From Mycobacterium sp. ITM-2016-00316 (GTDB taxonomy: Bacteria > Actinomycetota > Actinomycetes > Mycobacteriales > Mycobacteriaceae): a DNA stretch of 64,000 nucleotides. The notes under the pieces were generated by a model that saw nothing but the letters and a program-made list of their open reading frames with translations, ran no database searches and was not told the DNA's origin. The stretch's first letter is position 1. Each line of letters begins with the position of its first letter. Position numbers and translations under genes: made by a program. Location: positions 4,588,001 through 4,652,000 of the forward strand of contig NZ_CP134398.1 of NCBI RefSeq assembly GCF_002968335.2. The letters are read 5' to 3'. Shown here piece by piece: positions 1 to 9,401 of this stretch.

Positions 1-663
1 CCGTCGGCGGTCTACTACATGCACAAGATCGCCGTCGGCCCGGACGCCGCCGACGCCATCGACATCACCGCGCCGATCGCCGAGAACATCAAGAACGTCG
101 CCAAGATCAAGAAGTCCAGCGTCGCCGACCTGACCGTCTGCATCCTGGACCGGCCGCGGCACGCCCAGCTGATCGCCGATGTCCGCGAGGCCGGCGCCCG
201 CATCCGGCTGATCTCCGACGGCGACGTCGCCGGTGCCATCGCCGCCTGCCGCCCCGGGTCCGGCACCGACATCCTCGTCGGTATCGGCGGCACCCCCGAG
301 GGCATCATCGCCGCGGCGGCCATCCGCTGCATGGGTGGCGCCATCCAAGCCCAACTCGCCCCGACCGACGACGACGAGAAGCAGAAGGCCCTCGACCGTG
401 GCTACGACCTGGACCGGGTCCTGCTCACCGAGGACCTGGTCTCCGGCGAGAACGTGTTCTTCTCGGCCACCGGCGTCACCGACGGCGATCTGCTCAAGGG
501 CGTCCAATACTCCGGCGGCGGCGCGACCACCCAGTCCATCGTGATGCGGTCCAAGTCCGGCACCGTCCGGATGATCGAGGCCTACCACCGGCTGTCCAAG
601 CTCAACGAGTACTCCTCGGTGGACTTCACCGGGGACCTGTCCGCAGCACATCCTCTCCCCTGA
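1..663 (+). CDS. glpX: Class II fructose-1,6-bisphosphatase, C-terminal part (5' end outside window)
   Basis: The reading frame is open from base 1 and gives the last 220 residues of a GlpX-type enzyme; about a third of the protein lies upstream of the window. GlpX hydrolyses fructose-1,6-bisphosphate to fructose-6-phosphate in gluconeogenesis and is the main FBPase of mycobacteria. The stretch [20 protein letters not shown] and the following [20 protein letters not shown] are conserved GlpX signatures. It ends in TGA 30 bp before fum on the same strand, so the two are probably cotranscribed, matching the glpX-fum order in M. tuberculosis (Rv1099c-Rv1098c). Confidence 0.95.
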   Translation, partial: PSAVYYMHKIAVGPDAADAIDITAPIAENIKNVAKIKKSSVADLTVCILDRPRHAQLIADVREAGARIRLISDGDVAGAIAACRPGSGTDILVGIGGTPEGIIAAAAIRCMGGAIQAQLAPTDDDEKQKALDRGYDLDRVLLTEDLVSGENVFFSATGVTDGDLLKGVQYSGGGATTQSIVMRSKSGTVRMIEAYHRLSKLNEYSSVDFTGDLSAAHPLP

Positions 664-693
664 CCGCATCAGCGACCCACGAAAAGGACCCAG

Positions 694-2100
694 ATGACCG
701 ACAGTGACGTCGAGTACCGGATCGAGCACGACACGATGGGTGAGGTCCGGGTTCCGGTCAACGCCCTGTGGCGGGCCCAGACTCAGCGGGCGGTGGAGAA
801 CTTCCCGATCTCCTTCCGTCCGCTCGAGCGCACCCAGATCCGCGCGATGGGCCTGTTGAAGGGCGCATGTGCCCAGGTCAACAAGGACCTCGGGCTGCTG
901 GCCGCCGAGAAGGCCGACGCCATCATCGCCGCCGCCGCCGAGATCGCCGACGGCCTGCACGACGACCAGTTCCCCATCGACGTCTTCCAGACCGGGTCGG
1001 GCACCAGCTCGAACATGAACGCCAACGAGGTCATCGCGTCCATCGCGGCGGCCAACGGTGTCGTGATCCACCCCAATGACGACGTCAACATGTCGCAGAG
1101 CTCAAATGACACCTTCCCCACCGCCACCCATATCGCGGCGACCGAAGCCGCTGTGCGCCATCTGATCCCGGCGCTGGAGATCCTGCACGAGTCGCTGGCC
1201 GGCAAGGCACGGCAGTGGCGCACCACCGTCAAGTCCGGCCGCACCCACCTGATGGACGCCGTGCCCGTGACACTCGGCCAGGAATTCGGCGGTTACGCCC
1301 GTCAGATCGAGGCAGGCATCGAGCGGGTGAAGGCGACGCTGCCCCGTCTGGGCGAGCTGGCCATCGGCGGTACCGCGGTCGGCACCGGCCTCAACGCCCC
1401 CGAAGGCTTCGGCGCCAAGGTGGTCGATGTGCTGGTCGATCAGACCGGACTGGGCGAACTGCGCACCGCCGCCGACTCTTTCGAGGCTCAGGCCGCCCGC
1501 GACGGGCTGGTCGAGGCGTCCGGCGCGTTGAAGACCATCGCGGTGTCGCTGACCAAGATCGCCAACGACGTGCGCTGGATGGGCTCGGGCCCGCTGACCG
1601 GTCTGGGCGAGTTGCAGCTGCCGGACCTGCAGCCGGGCAGCTCGATCATGCCGGGCAAGGTCAATCCGGTGCTGCCGGAAGCGGTCACCCAGGTGGCCGC
1701 GCAGGTCATCGGCAATGACGCCGCGGTCACCGTCGGCGGGCTGTCCGGCGCGTTCGAACTCAACGTCTACATCCCGATGATGGCGCGCAACGTACTGGAG
1801 TCGTTCACCCTGCTGGCCAATGTCTCGAAGTTGTTCGCCAGCAAGTGTATTGACGGGTTGGTGGCCAACGAGGCGCACCTGCGCGAGCTGGCCGAGTCGT
1901 CACCGTCCATCGTGACGCCGCTGAACTCGGCGATCGGCTACGAGGAGGCCGCCAAGGTCGCCAAGGAAGCACTCAAGGAGCGCAAGACCATCCGCCAGAC
2001 GGTGATCGACCGCGGACTGATCGGCGACAAGCTGTCCGAGGCGGAACTGGACAAGCGCCTCGACGTGCTGGAGATGGCGAAGGTCAAGCCGGGCGACTAG
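694..2100 (+). CDS. fum: Class II fumarate hydratase
   Basis: A 468-residue class II (iron-independent) fumarase, converting fumarate to malate in the TCA cycle. The fumarase/aspartase signature [11 protein letters not shown] lies at residues 315-325 and contains the catalytic Ser loop; [12 protein letters not shown] and [10 protein letters not shown] are the other two conserved active-site segments. Length is normal for the family. An AAAGGA motif about 8 bases before the ATG serves as ribosome binding site. It follows glpX by 30 bp and probably shares its transcript. Confidence 0.97.
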   Translation: MTDSDVEYRIEHDTMGEVRVPVNALWRAQTQRAVENFPISFRPLERTQIRAMGLLKGACAQVNKDLGLLAAEKADAIIAAAAEIADGLHDDQFPIDVFQTGSGTSSNMNANEVIASIAAANGVVIHPNDDVNMSQSSNDTFPTATHIAATEAAVRHLIPALEILHESLAGKARQWRTTVKSGRTHLMDAVPVTLGQEFGGYARQIEAGIERVKATLPRLGELAIGGTAVGTGLNAPEGFGAKVVDVLVDQTGLGELRTAADSFEAQAARDGLVEASGALKTIAVSLTKIANDVRWMGSGPLTGLGELQLPDLQPGSSIMPGKVNPVLPEAVTQVAAQVIGNDAAVTVGGLSGAFELNVYIPMMARNVLESFTLLANVSKLFASKCIDGLVANEAHLRELAESSPSIVTPLNSAIGYEEAAKVAKEALKERKTIRQTVIDRGLIGDKLSEAELDKRLDVLEMAKVKPGD

Positions 2101-2103
2101 CGG

Positions 2104-2571
2104 CTAGCGCGTCGGCTCCGGATCCTCGAAGGTGTCCGGGTGCTGGTTCTCCGCCGGTGACCACGCCGCGGTGTTGACCGCGGTCCCGCCCATACCGGCC
2201 GCGGCCGCGGCGATGTCCAGTGCGGTGGAGTGCGGCGCCGGTGGCTGCGGCGCCTCCGGCTGCGCCTCGTCGAGCCGATAGTGCCGGGACAGGCGGTCGG
2301 CTTCGTCCATGGTGATGCCCTCGCCGACGCGCACCTTCGGCGCCTCCTTGACCGCGGCCTTGCTGACCGTGAGCGTCACCGCCCGGCCCTCCTGGCGCGA
2401 ACCGCCCAGCGGGATCAGCATCTGGGACTTCCGGAACACACCGGTATGCACCTCGGCCCACTTCGGTTCGCGGCTACGACCGTCGACGAAGAGCCTGCCG
2501 ATCTTGCCGATCTTGTCGCCCGAAACGTCGTAGGCGGTGGCGCCGACGTATTGATCCACCAGACTCGTCAT
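2104..2571 (-). CDS. PRC-barrel domain protein
   Basis: A 155-residue protein starting MTSLVDQYVGATAYDVSGDK. Its first 80-90 residues have the PRC-barrel look (short beta strands, G-D-K-I-G-K-I motif, VDGRSREPKWAEV); the C-terminal third is rich in Pro and Ala and probably disordered. PRC-barrel proteins act in RNA maturation or as general ligand modules, so no specific role can be given. I chose the ATG at 2571 over an upstream ATG at 2604 because the domain begins there and the extra residues overlap the region next to the phoH2 terminator. It converges on fum with a 3-bp gap. Confidence 0.75.
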   Translation of the reverse strand: MTSLVDQYVGATAYDVSGDKIGKIGRLFVDGRSREPKWAEVHTGVFRKSQMLIPLGGSRQEGRAVTLTVSKAAVKEAPKVRVGEGITMDEADRLSRHYRLDEAQPEAPQPPAPHSTALDIAAAAAGMGGTAVNTAAWSPAENQHPDTFEDPEPTR

Positions 2572-2620
2572 GAGCGGGGAGTAGCCATCGCGGCGCGGTG
2601 GCAAACATCACGACCCCTGC

Positions 2621-2669
2621 GATTTCGGCGTGATCGGCTGCGCTCACCGCAGCCGATCACGCCGAAATC
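2621..2669. terminator. Perfect 22-bp inverted repeat behind phoH2
   Basis: Arms at 2621-2642 and 2648-2669 are exact reverse complements with a 5-base loop (CTCAC). The element starts with GATTT and ends with AAATC. It lies 5 bp past the phoH2 stop (minus strand), so its obvious role is transcription termination of phoH2 before the next minus-strand gene. There is no long U tract, as is usual for mycobacterial terminators. Confidence 0.75.
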
Positions 2670-2674
2670 ACTTC

Positions 2675-3988
2675 TCAGGGCAGGGCGTCGGGGGTGATCT
2701 CCTCCAGCATCTCGGTGACCAGTGCAGCGATCGGGGACCGCTCGCTGCGCATCAGCGTGATGTGGGCGAACAACGGATGCCCCTTCAACTTCTCGATCAC
2801 GGCGGCGACACCGTCGTGCCGGCCGACCCGCAGGTTGTCGCGCTGGGCGACATCGTGGGTGAGCACGACCCGCGATCCCGACCCGAGCCGGGACAGCACC
2901 GTCAGCAGCACATTGCGTTCCAGCGACTGCGCCTCGTCGACGATCACGAACGAATCGTGCAGCGACCGCCCGCGAATATGGGTGAGCGGCAAGACTTCCA
3001 GCATCCCGCGGGAGAGCACCTCCTCCAGCACCGCCGGGCTGGCCAGTCCCTCCAGGGTGTCGAAGACGGCCTGTGCCCACGGGCCCATCTTCTCGCTCTC
3101 GCTGCCGGGCAGGTAGCCGAGATCCTGGCCGCCGACCGCGTACAGCGGCCGGAAGACGACCACCTTGCGCTGGGTGCGGCGTTCCAGCACCGCCTCCAGG
3201 CCGGCGCACAGCGCCAGCGCGGACTTTCCGGTGCCGGCCTTGCCGCCGAGCGACACGATGCCCACGGATTCGTCGAGCAGCAGATCGAGGGCGACGCGTT
3301 GTTCGGCTGACCTTCCCCGGAGGCCGAACACCTCGCGATCGCCACGGACCAGCTGCACCCGTTTATCCGCGTTCACCCGGCCCAGCGCCGAGGAGTTGCC
3401 GCCGAGCAGCCGAACCCCGGTGTGGCAGGGCAGGTCCCGCGCGGCCGCCAGGTCGAGGTCGCCCTCGGCGAACAGGGCGTCGATCTCCTCGGGTGCCGCG
3501 TCGAGCTCGGTCATACCCGTCCAGCCGGAGGTGACGACGTCCTGGGCGTGGTACTCGTCGGCGTCCAGGCCGACCGCTCCCGCCTTGACCCGCAACGGGA
3601 TGTCCTTGCTCACCAGCGTGACGTGCTTGCCCTCGGCGGCCAGGTTGGCCGCACAGGTCAGGATGCGCGCATCGTTGGTGTCGGTGCGGAAGCCGACCGG
3701 CAGCACCGTGGGGTCGCTGTGGTTCAGCTCGATGTGCAGCACACCGCCGTGTTTACCGACGGGAATGGGCTGATCGAGGCGCCCGTGTTCCAATCGCAGA
3801 TCGTCGAAAAGACGTAGAGCCTGGCGGGCGAACCAGCCAAGTTCGTGATGGTGCCGTTTGGCCTCCAACTCGCTGATAACCACGAGAGGGACAACCACCT
3901 CATGCTCGGCGAACCGTGTGCATGCCCAGGGATCGGACAGCAGCACGGAGGTGTCGAGCACGTAGGTCCGGATCGGCGAATCGGTCAC
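2675..3988 (-). CDS. phoH2: PhoH2: PIN-domain RNase fused to PhoH-type RNA helicase/ATPase
   Basis: A 437-residue two-domain protein. Residues 1-135 are a PIN nuclease domain with the acidic residues expected for metal binding (D12 in YVLDTS, E40, D106 in TNDARIL). Residues 215-437 are a PhoH ATPase with Walker [11 protein letters not shown] (248-257, Lys255) and Walker B FVIVDEAQ (347-354). Mycobacterial PhoH2 is known to unwind and cut RNA in an ATP-dependent way and to act as the toxin of a toxin-antitoxin-like pair. The start is a GTG with AGGAG about 6 bases upstream. The desA2-phoH2 order matches Rv1094-Rv1095 in M. tuberculosis. Confidence 0.95.
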   Translation of the reverse strand: MTDSPIRTYVLDTSVLLSDPWACTRFAEHEVVVPLVVISELEAKRHHHELGWFARQALRLFDDLRLEHGRLDQPIPVGKHGGVLHIELNHSDPTVLPVGFRTDTNDARILTCAANLAAEGKHVTLVSKDIPLRVKAGAVGLDADEYHAQDVVTSGWTGMTELDAAPEEIDALFAEGDLDLAAARDLPCHTGVRLLGGNSSALGRVNADKRVQLVRGDREVFGLRGRSAEQRVALDLLLDESVGIVSLGGKAGTGKSALALCAGLEAVLERRTQRKVVVFRPLYAVGGQDLGYLPGSESEKMGPWAQAVFDTLEGLASPAVLEEVLSRGMLEVLPLTHIRGRSLHDSFVIVDEAQSLERNVLLTVLSRLGSGSRVVLTHDVAQRDNLRVGRHDGVAAVIEKLKGHPLFAHITLMRSERSPIAALVTEMLEEITPDALP

Positions 3989-4118
3989 GAGGCGCTCCTA
4001 GACCTCCGCGGCCCCGCGGAAGCGTTTCGGCGGGCACCGCGGTACCGAGGACCGGGGCCGGTCCCGTTCTCGCGAAAAGATCGGTACCGCCCGGACAGCA
4101 AAGCAATTCGCTAGCCAT
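3900..4118 (-). CDS. Candidate small ORF preceding and overlapping phoH2 (possible phoAT)
   Basis: An open frame of 72 codons starts at an ATG at 4118 ([14 protein letters not shown]...) and runs 89 bp into phoH2 in another frame; a longer form from a GTG at 4181 would begin 6 bp after the desA2 stop. The family literature reports a small antitoxin gene, phoAT, just before mycobacterial phoH2, and this is the only reading frame in the right place and strand. I do not recognise the sequence itself. The product is basic and has no clear domain. It could equally be a chance frame in GC-rich DNA. Confidence 0.3.
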   Translation of the reverse strand: MASELLCCPGGTDLFARTGPAPVLGTAVPAETLPRGRGGLGAPRDRFADPDLRARHLRAAVRSLGMHTVRRA

Positions 4119-4187
4119 CGGAATCGACGCTACTCCCGCTCTACGGGATGCGCTTGGCAGGCGCGCCGGGCCAACCGGCACAACAGG

Positions 4188-5018
4188 TTACGCGCCGGTG
4201 AACTCTCGTAACTCTGGTTCCTCGGCGACGCCCCATGCGGCGATCCGGTCGGCGATAACAGCACGTCGGGCGGCTTCGTCGAAGATGCCGGCCTCGGCGA
4301 CGGTGGCACGCTTGTCGGCGTAGGCCTCGATGTCCCCACCGAGGACGTCGAGCTCTGCGGCGCGGCGGGCGATGGCGCTGACGGTCTCGGCGCGGGTGTC
4401 GGTGGCCAGGCAGTGCGCCACCAGGTTGGCGAAGAACTCCTCGTGGCGTTCCTCGTCGGCGGCGATCCGGCCGATGAGGCCCTTGAGGGTGGGCTCGGTG
4501 ATCTGCGCCTGCAGGTTGCGGGTGAACACCGCGTGCTCGCGCTCGAAGAACGTCATGAACACCAGGGTCTCGATCTGGGAGAAGCGATCGGCCCGGTAGC
4601 CCTTCATGACGTGCTCGACGCGCACGTCCTCATTGGCCGACGGGTCGATCTCGCGGGTGACCACCAGGTAGTTGCGCAGCGCGATGGCGTGCAGGTGCTC
4701 CTCGGCGGTCCAGCGGCCGATCCAGCGGCCCCACTTCTCCTCGAGGATGAAGTGCTCGACGATCTCGCGGTGGTGCGCGGCGAGGTTGTCCTTGGTGATG
4801 AGCAGGATCTCGCAGGCATCGGTGACCGGCTTGGGCAGGGTCACCTGAGACGGATCCCAGTCCTTGCCGCCCAGGAAGGCGAAGTTCTCGCCCTGGTCGA
4901 AGGGCACATAGTCGTGGCCGTACCAGGGCTCCTCGGTCGCGAGGTGTCGCGACAGGTTCTCCGCCACGACCGGCTCGAGCTCAAGGATCAGCGCGTTGGC
5001 AACGGGTTTCTCAGCCAT
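4188..5018 (-). CDS. desA2: Acyl-ACP desaturase family protein DesA2
   Basis: A 276-residue protein beginning MAEKPVANALILELEPVVAE, which matches what I recall of M. tuberculosis DesA2 (Rv1094) nearly residue for residue in several blocks. It belongs to the soluble ferritin-like di-iron acyl-ACP desaturases; the ligand-bearing helices include WTAEEHLHAIALR and ADEERHEEFFANL. The role is in fatty acid or mycolate precursor metabolism, although desaturase activity of DesA2 itself is doubtful. I set the start at 5018 rather than the in-frame GTG at 5039 because MAEKP is the conserved N-terminus. It lies between glyA and phoH2 on the same strand. Confidence 0.93.
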   Translation of the reverse strand: MAEKPVANALILELEPVVAENLSRHLATEEPWYGHDYVPFDQGENFAFLGGKDWDPSQVTLPKPVTDACEILLITKDNLAAHHREIVEHFILEEKWGRWIGRWTAEEHLHAIALRNYLVVTREIDPSANEDVRVEHVMKGYRADRFSQIETLVFMTFFEREHAVFTRNLQAQITEPTLKGLIGRIAADEERHEEFFANLVAHCLATDTRAETVSAIARRAAELDVLGGDIEAYADKRATVAEAGIFDEAARRAVIADRIAAWGVAEEPELREFTGA

Positions 5019-5071
5019 AAAAGTAACTGTAACCCGCATTCACACGTTTCTAAAAATCCGCCGACGGCGTG

Positions 5072-6538
5072 TCAGAGGGTGAGTCCCGGGTAGAGCGGGT
5101 TGGCCGCCAGGATCTCCGCCGACGCGGCGTGAACCCGGTCGGCGACCCCGTCGGCCAGCTTGTACTTGGCCTTTGACGGGCCGCTGGAGGCGGCGGCGGG
5201 CTCGGTGTTCTTCAGCACGTCGACGACGAGTTCGGCCACCCGATCGAACTCGGCGGCACCGAAGCCGCGGGTGGTCAGCGCCGGCGTGCCGAAACGGATG
5301 CCGCTGGTGTACCAGGCGCCGTTCGGGTCGGCCGGGATGGAGTTGCGGTTGGTGACGACGCCGGCGTCCAGCAGCGCCGATTCGGCCTGCCGGCCGGTCA
5401 GCCCGAACGAGGTGACGTCCAGCAGCACCAGATGGTTGTCGGTGCCGCCGGTGACAAGTCGCGCCCCCCGCTTGAGGAAGCCGTCGGCCAGCGCCTTGGC
5501 GTTGTCGGCGACGGCCTGCGCGTACTCGCGGAACGCGGGCTGACGCGCCTCGGCCAACGCAACGGCCTTGGCCGCCATCACGTGCGAGAGCGGTCCGCCC
5601 AGCACCATCGGGCAGCCCTTGTCGACGGCGGGGGCGTACTCCTCGGTGGCCAGCACCAGGCCGCCGCGCGGTCCGCGCAGCGACTTGTGCGTCGTGGTGG
5701 TGGTGACGTGCGCGTGCGGCACCGGATCTTCGTCGCCGGTGAACACCTTGCCGGCCACCAGACCGGCGAAGTGGGCCATGTCGACCAGCAGCGTGGCGCC
5801 GACCTCGTCGGCGATCTCGCGCATGGTGGCGAAGTTGACCCGGCGCGGGTAGGCCGAATAGCCGGCGACCAGGATCAGTGGCTTGAACTCGCGGGCCGCG
5901 GCGGCCACGGCGGCGTAGTCGATCAGGCCGGTCTCCGGGTCGGTGCCGTAGCTGCGCTGGTGGAACATCTTGCCGGACACGTTGGGCCGGAAGCCGTGGG
6001 TGAGGTGGCCGCCGGTCTCCAGCGACATGCCGAGCAGCCGCTGGTTGCCCAGCTTGGCGCGCAGCGCCTCCCAGTCCTGTTCGGACAGGTCGTTGACGTT
6101 CTTGGCGCCGAGTTCGGCCAGGCCCGGAGCCTCGATCCGGGTCGCCAGAATGGCCCAGTAGGCGACCAGGTTGGCGTCGATCCCGGAGTGCGGCTGGGCG
6201 TAGGCGTAGGGGGCGCCGAACAGTTCGCGCGCGTGCTCGGCGGCGAGCGCCTCGACGGTGTCGACGTTCTGGCAGGCGGCGTAGAAACGGTGCCCGATGG
6301 TGCCCTCGGCGTACTTGTCGGAGAACCAGGTGCCCATGGTCAGCAGCACCGCCGGGGAGGCGTAGTTCTCGCTGGCGATCAGCTTGAGCGAATCCCGCTG
6401 ATCGGCAAGCTCTTTGCGGGTCGCGGCGGCGATACGGGGCTCGACCGACTCGATCACGGCCAGCGCGGCCCGGTAGGCCTCGCTGGCGGTGGCGGCGTAC
6501 TCAACACCCGGAGCGGTCAACGACGAGTCGGCAGTCAT
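5072..6538 (-). CDS. glyA: Serine hydroxymethyltransferase, long form
   Basis: A PLP enzyme that converts serine plus tetrahydrofolate to glycine plus methylene-THF. The Schiff-base Lys is K285 in [14 protein letters not shown], and [18 protein letters not shown] and [18 protein letters not shown] are standard SHMT blocks. At 488 residues it is about 60 longer than usual bacterial GlyA (about 425). The extra length comes from an insert at about residues 131-168 and a longer C-terminus ([11 protein letters not shown]...). Position next to desA2 and coaA fits glyA1 (Rv1093). It may belong to the separate long SHMT clade rather than being a plain orthologue. Confidence 0.93.
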   Translation of the reverse strand: MTADSSLTAPGVEYAATASEAYRAALAVIESVEPRIAAATRKELADQRDSLKLIASENYASPAVLLTMGTWFSDKYAEGTIGHRFYAACQNVDTVEALAAEHARELFGAPYAYAQPHSGIDANLVAYWAILATRIEAPGLAELGAKNVNDLSEQDWEALRAKLGNQRLLGMSLETGGHLTHGFRPNVSGKMFHQRSYGTDPETGLIDYAAVAAAAREFKPLILVAGYSAYPRRVNFATMREIADEVGATLLVDMAHFAGLVAGKVFTGDEDPVPHAHVTTTTTHKSLRGPRGGLVLATEEYAPAVDKGCPMVLGGPLSHVMAAKAVALAEARQPAFREYAQAVADNAKALADGFLKRGARLVTGGTDNHLVLLDVTSFGLTGRQAESALLDAGVVTNRNSIPADPNGAWYTSGIRFGTPALTTRGFGAAEFDRVAELVVDVLKNTEPAAASSGPSKAKYKLADGVADRVHAASAEILAANPLYPGLTL

Positions 6539-6561
6539 GCCGCCAGCCTATCGCCCTGGAA

Positions 6562-7770
6562 TCACCGCAGGCTGGACGGGATCAGCGGCTCGTCGAGCAG
6601 CCGGCCGAACCGCTCGGTCAGCGAGACCCCGGCGGGCCGGTCGTCGATCCACGCCCGCAGCAGCCGGTACCCCTCGACATAGGTGCTGGTGTAGGCGCGC
6701 CACAGCGGGGAGGACAGAAAGCGCAGCATCTGGCGCGCCCGCTCGTCGCTGACCAACAGCCATCGGCTCAGGTAGGCCGCGACATCGTCGATGTCGCGGT
6801 GCTCGTCGTGCAGCATCAGGGCCGCGTCCTGGCGCACATCGGCCAGCGCCGCGGCCGCCTCGGAGATGGCCGCCGAACGGTCACCGTCGAACCGCAGGCC
6901 CAGATCGGCGTAGATCTCGGCGGCCCAGCCGCCCCAGGACGGACCCTGCACGGCGTACAGCGCCAGATCTGCCAGCCCCTCGGCCATCAGGCATTGCGGG
7001 GTGTTGACCAGGAAGATGGTCTGCTCGTCCTGGTGCAGGCCGGCCACCAACCCGGCCTCCTTGCGGCAGTGCTCGGTGTGGTGGCCGGGATAGGACTCGT
7101 GTGCGACGAGACGCGGCAGGTTCGACATCTGCTGTTTGAGGTCGGCGTTGACCGCGACGGTCGAGGTGTAGTCGCCGAGGTAGTAGTTGAATCCCGACCA
7201 CGGTTTGTCGGTGACCACCTCGTAGGTGATCGTCTCGCTCTCGGGCAGCGGATAGGTGGCGCGCACCGTGTCCCGCAGCGCCGAGGAGAACGCGTGGATG
7301 CACTCCTCGAGGCGGTCCGGCGGGATCTCCTCGCCGACGCGGTAGGCCTGTAGCCGCTGCGCCAGCGGACCGCTGCCGCCCAGCGCCTCGTCGAGCTTGG
7401 TGTGGGCGTCGCGATAGCGATCCGGGTCGCCCTTGGCGATATCGACGTCGAAGTATTCGCGGACCTCCTCGACGAATCCGACCTGCTCCCCGGCGAACTT
7501 GCGGCCGGCACACGCCAGCGCCTTCAGGTGGGCGGCAAGGTAGCCGGCGCGCTGCGCGTCGAGACCCTCGGTGCCCGGCACCTCGGCCAGCAGTCGCCGG
7601 GCCTCGCGCGCCAGGTCGGCCGGGTCCGGGGTGGGCTCGTCGGCGACCTGGCGGCGCAGCGCCGGGTCGCCGGTGAAGGAGTCGACATAGCCCTCCTCGA
7701 CCCTGTCGAACCGCAAGCCGAGCAGCAGGTACTCACGAATCAGCGTGCCCGAATCCATACCGGCGTTCAT
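6562..7770 (-). CDS. DUF885 family putative metallopeptidase
   Basis: A 402-residue protein with the DUF885 hallmark [11 protein letters not shown], a zinc-peptidase-like motif in the second half; a downstream Glu needed as third ligand is plausible but not proven here. There is no signal peptide, so it is probably cytosolic. The upstream frame extends to 7890 but would overlap coaA heavily, so the ATG at 7770 ([20 protein letters not shown]) or the one at 7758 is the likely start. Only about 31 bp separate it from divergent coaA, so the two promoters must overlap. Confidence 0.82.
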   Translation of the reverse strand: MNAGMDSGTLIREYLLLGLRFDRVEEGYVDSFTGDPALRRQVADEPTPDPADLAREARRLLAEVPGTEGLDAQRAGYLAAHLKALACAGRKFAGEQVGFVEEVREYFDVDIAKGDPDRYRDAHTKLDEALGGSGPLAQRLQAYRVGEEIPPDRLEECIHAFSSALRDTVRATYPLPESETITYEVVTDKPWSGFNYYLGDYTSTVAVNADLKQQMSNLPRLVAHESYPGHHTEHCRKEAGLVAGLHQDEQTIFLVNTPQCLMAEGLADLALYAVQGPSWGGWAAEIYADLGLRFDGDRSAAISEAAAALADVRQDAALMLHDEHRDIDDVAAYLSRWLLVSDERARQMLRFLSSPLWRAYTSTYVEGYRLLRAWIDDRPAGVSLTERFGRLLDEPLIPSSLR

Positions 7771-7801
7771 ACCCGTCAACGTTAGATGCAAGACTTGCGA
7801 T

Positions 7802-8734
7802 ATGCCGCGGCCCAGCGAGCCGAGCCCATATGTGGAGTTCGACCGGACCCAATGGCGCTCGCTGCGCATGGCGACGCCGCTCGCACTCAACGAATCCGAA
7901 CTGACCGGCCTGCGTGGCCTCGGTGAGCAGATCGACCTGCTGGAGGTCGAAGAGGTCTATCTGCCGCTGGCCCGGTTGATCCATCTGCAGGTCGCCGCGC
8001 ACCAACGGCTGTTCGCCGCCACTGCGGAGTTCCTCGGCGAGCAGCACACCGACCGGCCGGTGCCGTTCGTCATCGGGGTCGCCGGCAGCGTGGCCGTCGG
8101 CAAGTCGACCACAGCTCGTGTGCTCAAGGCGCTGCTGGGCCGCTGGGAGCACCATCCTCGCGTCGACCTGGTGACCACCGACGGATTCCTGTACCCGAAC
8201 TCCGAGCTGCTGCGCCGGAACATCATGCACCGCAAAGGTTTTCCGGAGAGCTACGATCGCCGGGCCTTGATGCGTTTCGTCACCGCGGTGAAATCGGGTG
8301 CCGACAAGGCTTGCGCCCCGGTCTATTCGCACCTGATCTACGACATCGTGCCCGGCGAGTTGCAGATGATCCGGCAGCCCGACATCCTCATCCTGGAGGG
8401 CCTCAACGTGCTGCAGACCGGCCCGGCGCTGATGGTCTCGGATCTGTTCGACTTCTCGCTGTATGTCGATGCGCGCGTCGAGGACATCGAGCAGTGGTAC
8501 ATCTCGCGGTTCCTGTCGATGCGGGCCGGGGCGTTCGCCAATCCGGCGTCCCACTTCCACCACTATTCGACGCTCACCGATGAGCAGGCGGTGTTCGCCG
8601 CCCGCGACATCTGGCATTCGATCAACCGCCCCAACCTGATCGAGAACATCCTGCCGACCCGGCCGCGCGCCACCCTGGTGCTGCGCAAGGACTCCGATCA
8701 CTCCATCAACCGGCTGCGCCTGCGCAAGCTCTGA
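7802..8734 (+). CDS. coaA: Pantothenate kinase, type I
   Basis: A 310-residue type I pantothenate kinase, first step of coenzyme A synthesis. Walker [10 protein letters not shown] is at residues 95-103 (Lys101); [25 protein letters not shown] and the C-terminal [19 protein letters not shown] are CoaA signatures. The N-terminus [18 protein letters not shown] aligns with M. tuberculosis CoaA (Rv1092c), which fixes the start at 7802 rather than 7745. It diverges from the DUF885 gene with almost no intergenic space, so its mRNA is leaderless or nearly so. Confidence 0.96.
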   Translation: MPRPSEPSPYVEFDRTQWRSLRMATPLALNESELTGLRGLGEQIDLLEVEEVYLPLARLIHLQVAAHQRLFAATAEFLGEQHTDRPVPFVIGVAGSVAVGKSTTARVLKALLGRWEHHPRVDLVTTDGFLYPNSELLRRNIMHRKGFPESYDRRALMRFVTAVKSGADKACAPVYSHLIYDIVPGELQMIRQPDILILEGLNVLQTGPALMVSDLFDFSLYVDARVEDIEQWYISRFLSMRAGAFANPASHFHHYSTLTDEQAVFAARDIWHSINRPNLIENILPTRPRATLVLRKDSDHSINRLRLRKL

Positions 8735-8740
8735 CACAGC

Positions 8741-8789
8741 GATTTCGGCGCGCTCGCGATCGCCAGGCGAACGCCAACGCGCCGAAACC
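8741..8789. terminator. Inverted repeat between convergent genes
   Basis: Arms 8741-8752 (GATTTCGGCGCG) and 8778-8789 (CGCGCCGAAACC) pair with one mismatch, and the interior can fold further (TCGCGATCGCCAGGCGA). It sits exactly between the stops of coaA (plus) and the small membrane protein (minus), so it probably terminates both. The left arm shares its first 10 bases with the repeat at 2621. Confidence 0.65.
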
Positions 8790-8794
8790 GAGGC

Positions 8795-9199
8795 TCAGAT
8801 GCGGCGCACGCCGACGTACTGCAACTCGGCCATCACCAGGGTGTAGACGCCGGTGCCGAGCACGAGGATCACCCCGGTCGTGGTCAAGGGCCACACCCCG
8901 GCCAGCACCACGACCACCGTGAGCACGCTGAAGAGCAGGTTGCCGATGGCCAGCAGCAGCCCGGATGTACGCACAGCGGGGCGGGCGGCCAGGAACAGCA
9001 CGACGGCACTGAAGCCCACGAAGAAGGCGCCGGTCGCGTACTCGACTGCCGCGGTGGTGCCCGACACTTCGGCCACCTGACGGGCCAGCAGGAGAAGTCC
9101 GACGCCGGTGGCGCCACTGATGAGCGCGTCGGCGCGCATGGCCAGGCGCAGGAATGCGTCGGGACGAGTGGATACGGCGGGGGCGGTGATGGCGGACAT
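8795..9199 (-). CDS. Small four-helix membrane protein, unknown function
   Basis: A 134-residue protein (MSAITAPAVSTRPDAFLRLA...) with about four hydrophobic helices: around residues 22-40, 52-70, 78-98 and 105-125. I do not recognise a named family. The start is fixed by a strong Shine-Dalgarno sequence, GAAAGGAAGATCC, directly before the ATG at 9199. The 200 bp upstream hold a perfect 14-bp palindrome and three GCTGCCA repeats, which hints at dedicated regulation. It is a single-gene unit ending in a shared terminator with coaA. Confidence 0.75.
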   Translation of the reverse strand: MSAITAPAVSTRPDAFLRLAMRADALISGATGVGLLLLARQVAEVSGTTAAVEYATGAFFVGFSAVVLFLAARPAVRTSGLLLAIGNLLFSVLTVVVVLAGVWPLTTTGVILVLGTGVYTLVMAELQYVGVRRI

Positions 9200-9266
9200 G
9201 GATCTTCCTTTCACGGGGCGGTCGGTGAGGGTTGTGACCGGTGTGGGACGCCGCCGCGTGCCTCGA

Positions 9267-9306
9267 CACCCGGGCATCTGCACCCCGGGTGCGCGGGACG
9301 TCCCGC
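9267..9306. promoter_or_regulatory. Stacked palindromes upstream of the small membrane protein
   Basis: Two elements sit side by side: CACCCGGG (9267-9274) pairs exactly with CCCGGGTG (9284-9291), and GCGGGACGTCCCGC (9293-9306) is a perfect 14-bp palindrome. They lie 68-107 bp before the ATG at 9199 and about 95 bp past the stop of the upstream minus-strand gene. They could be the terminator of that gene, an operator for the next, or both. Confidence 0.5.
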
Positions 9307-9401
9307 ACCGGTGGCCGGAACAGCTTCTGACCCCTTCGACACTGCTCTCCAAGGCGCTGCCAGTTCGACACCGGACGCTGCCAATCGCTGCCAGCCGCAG
9401 C

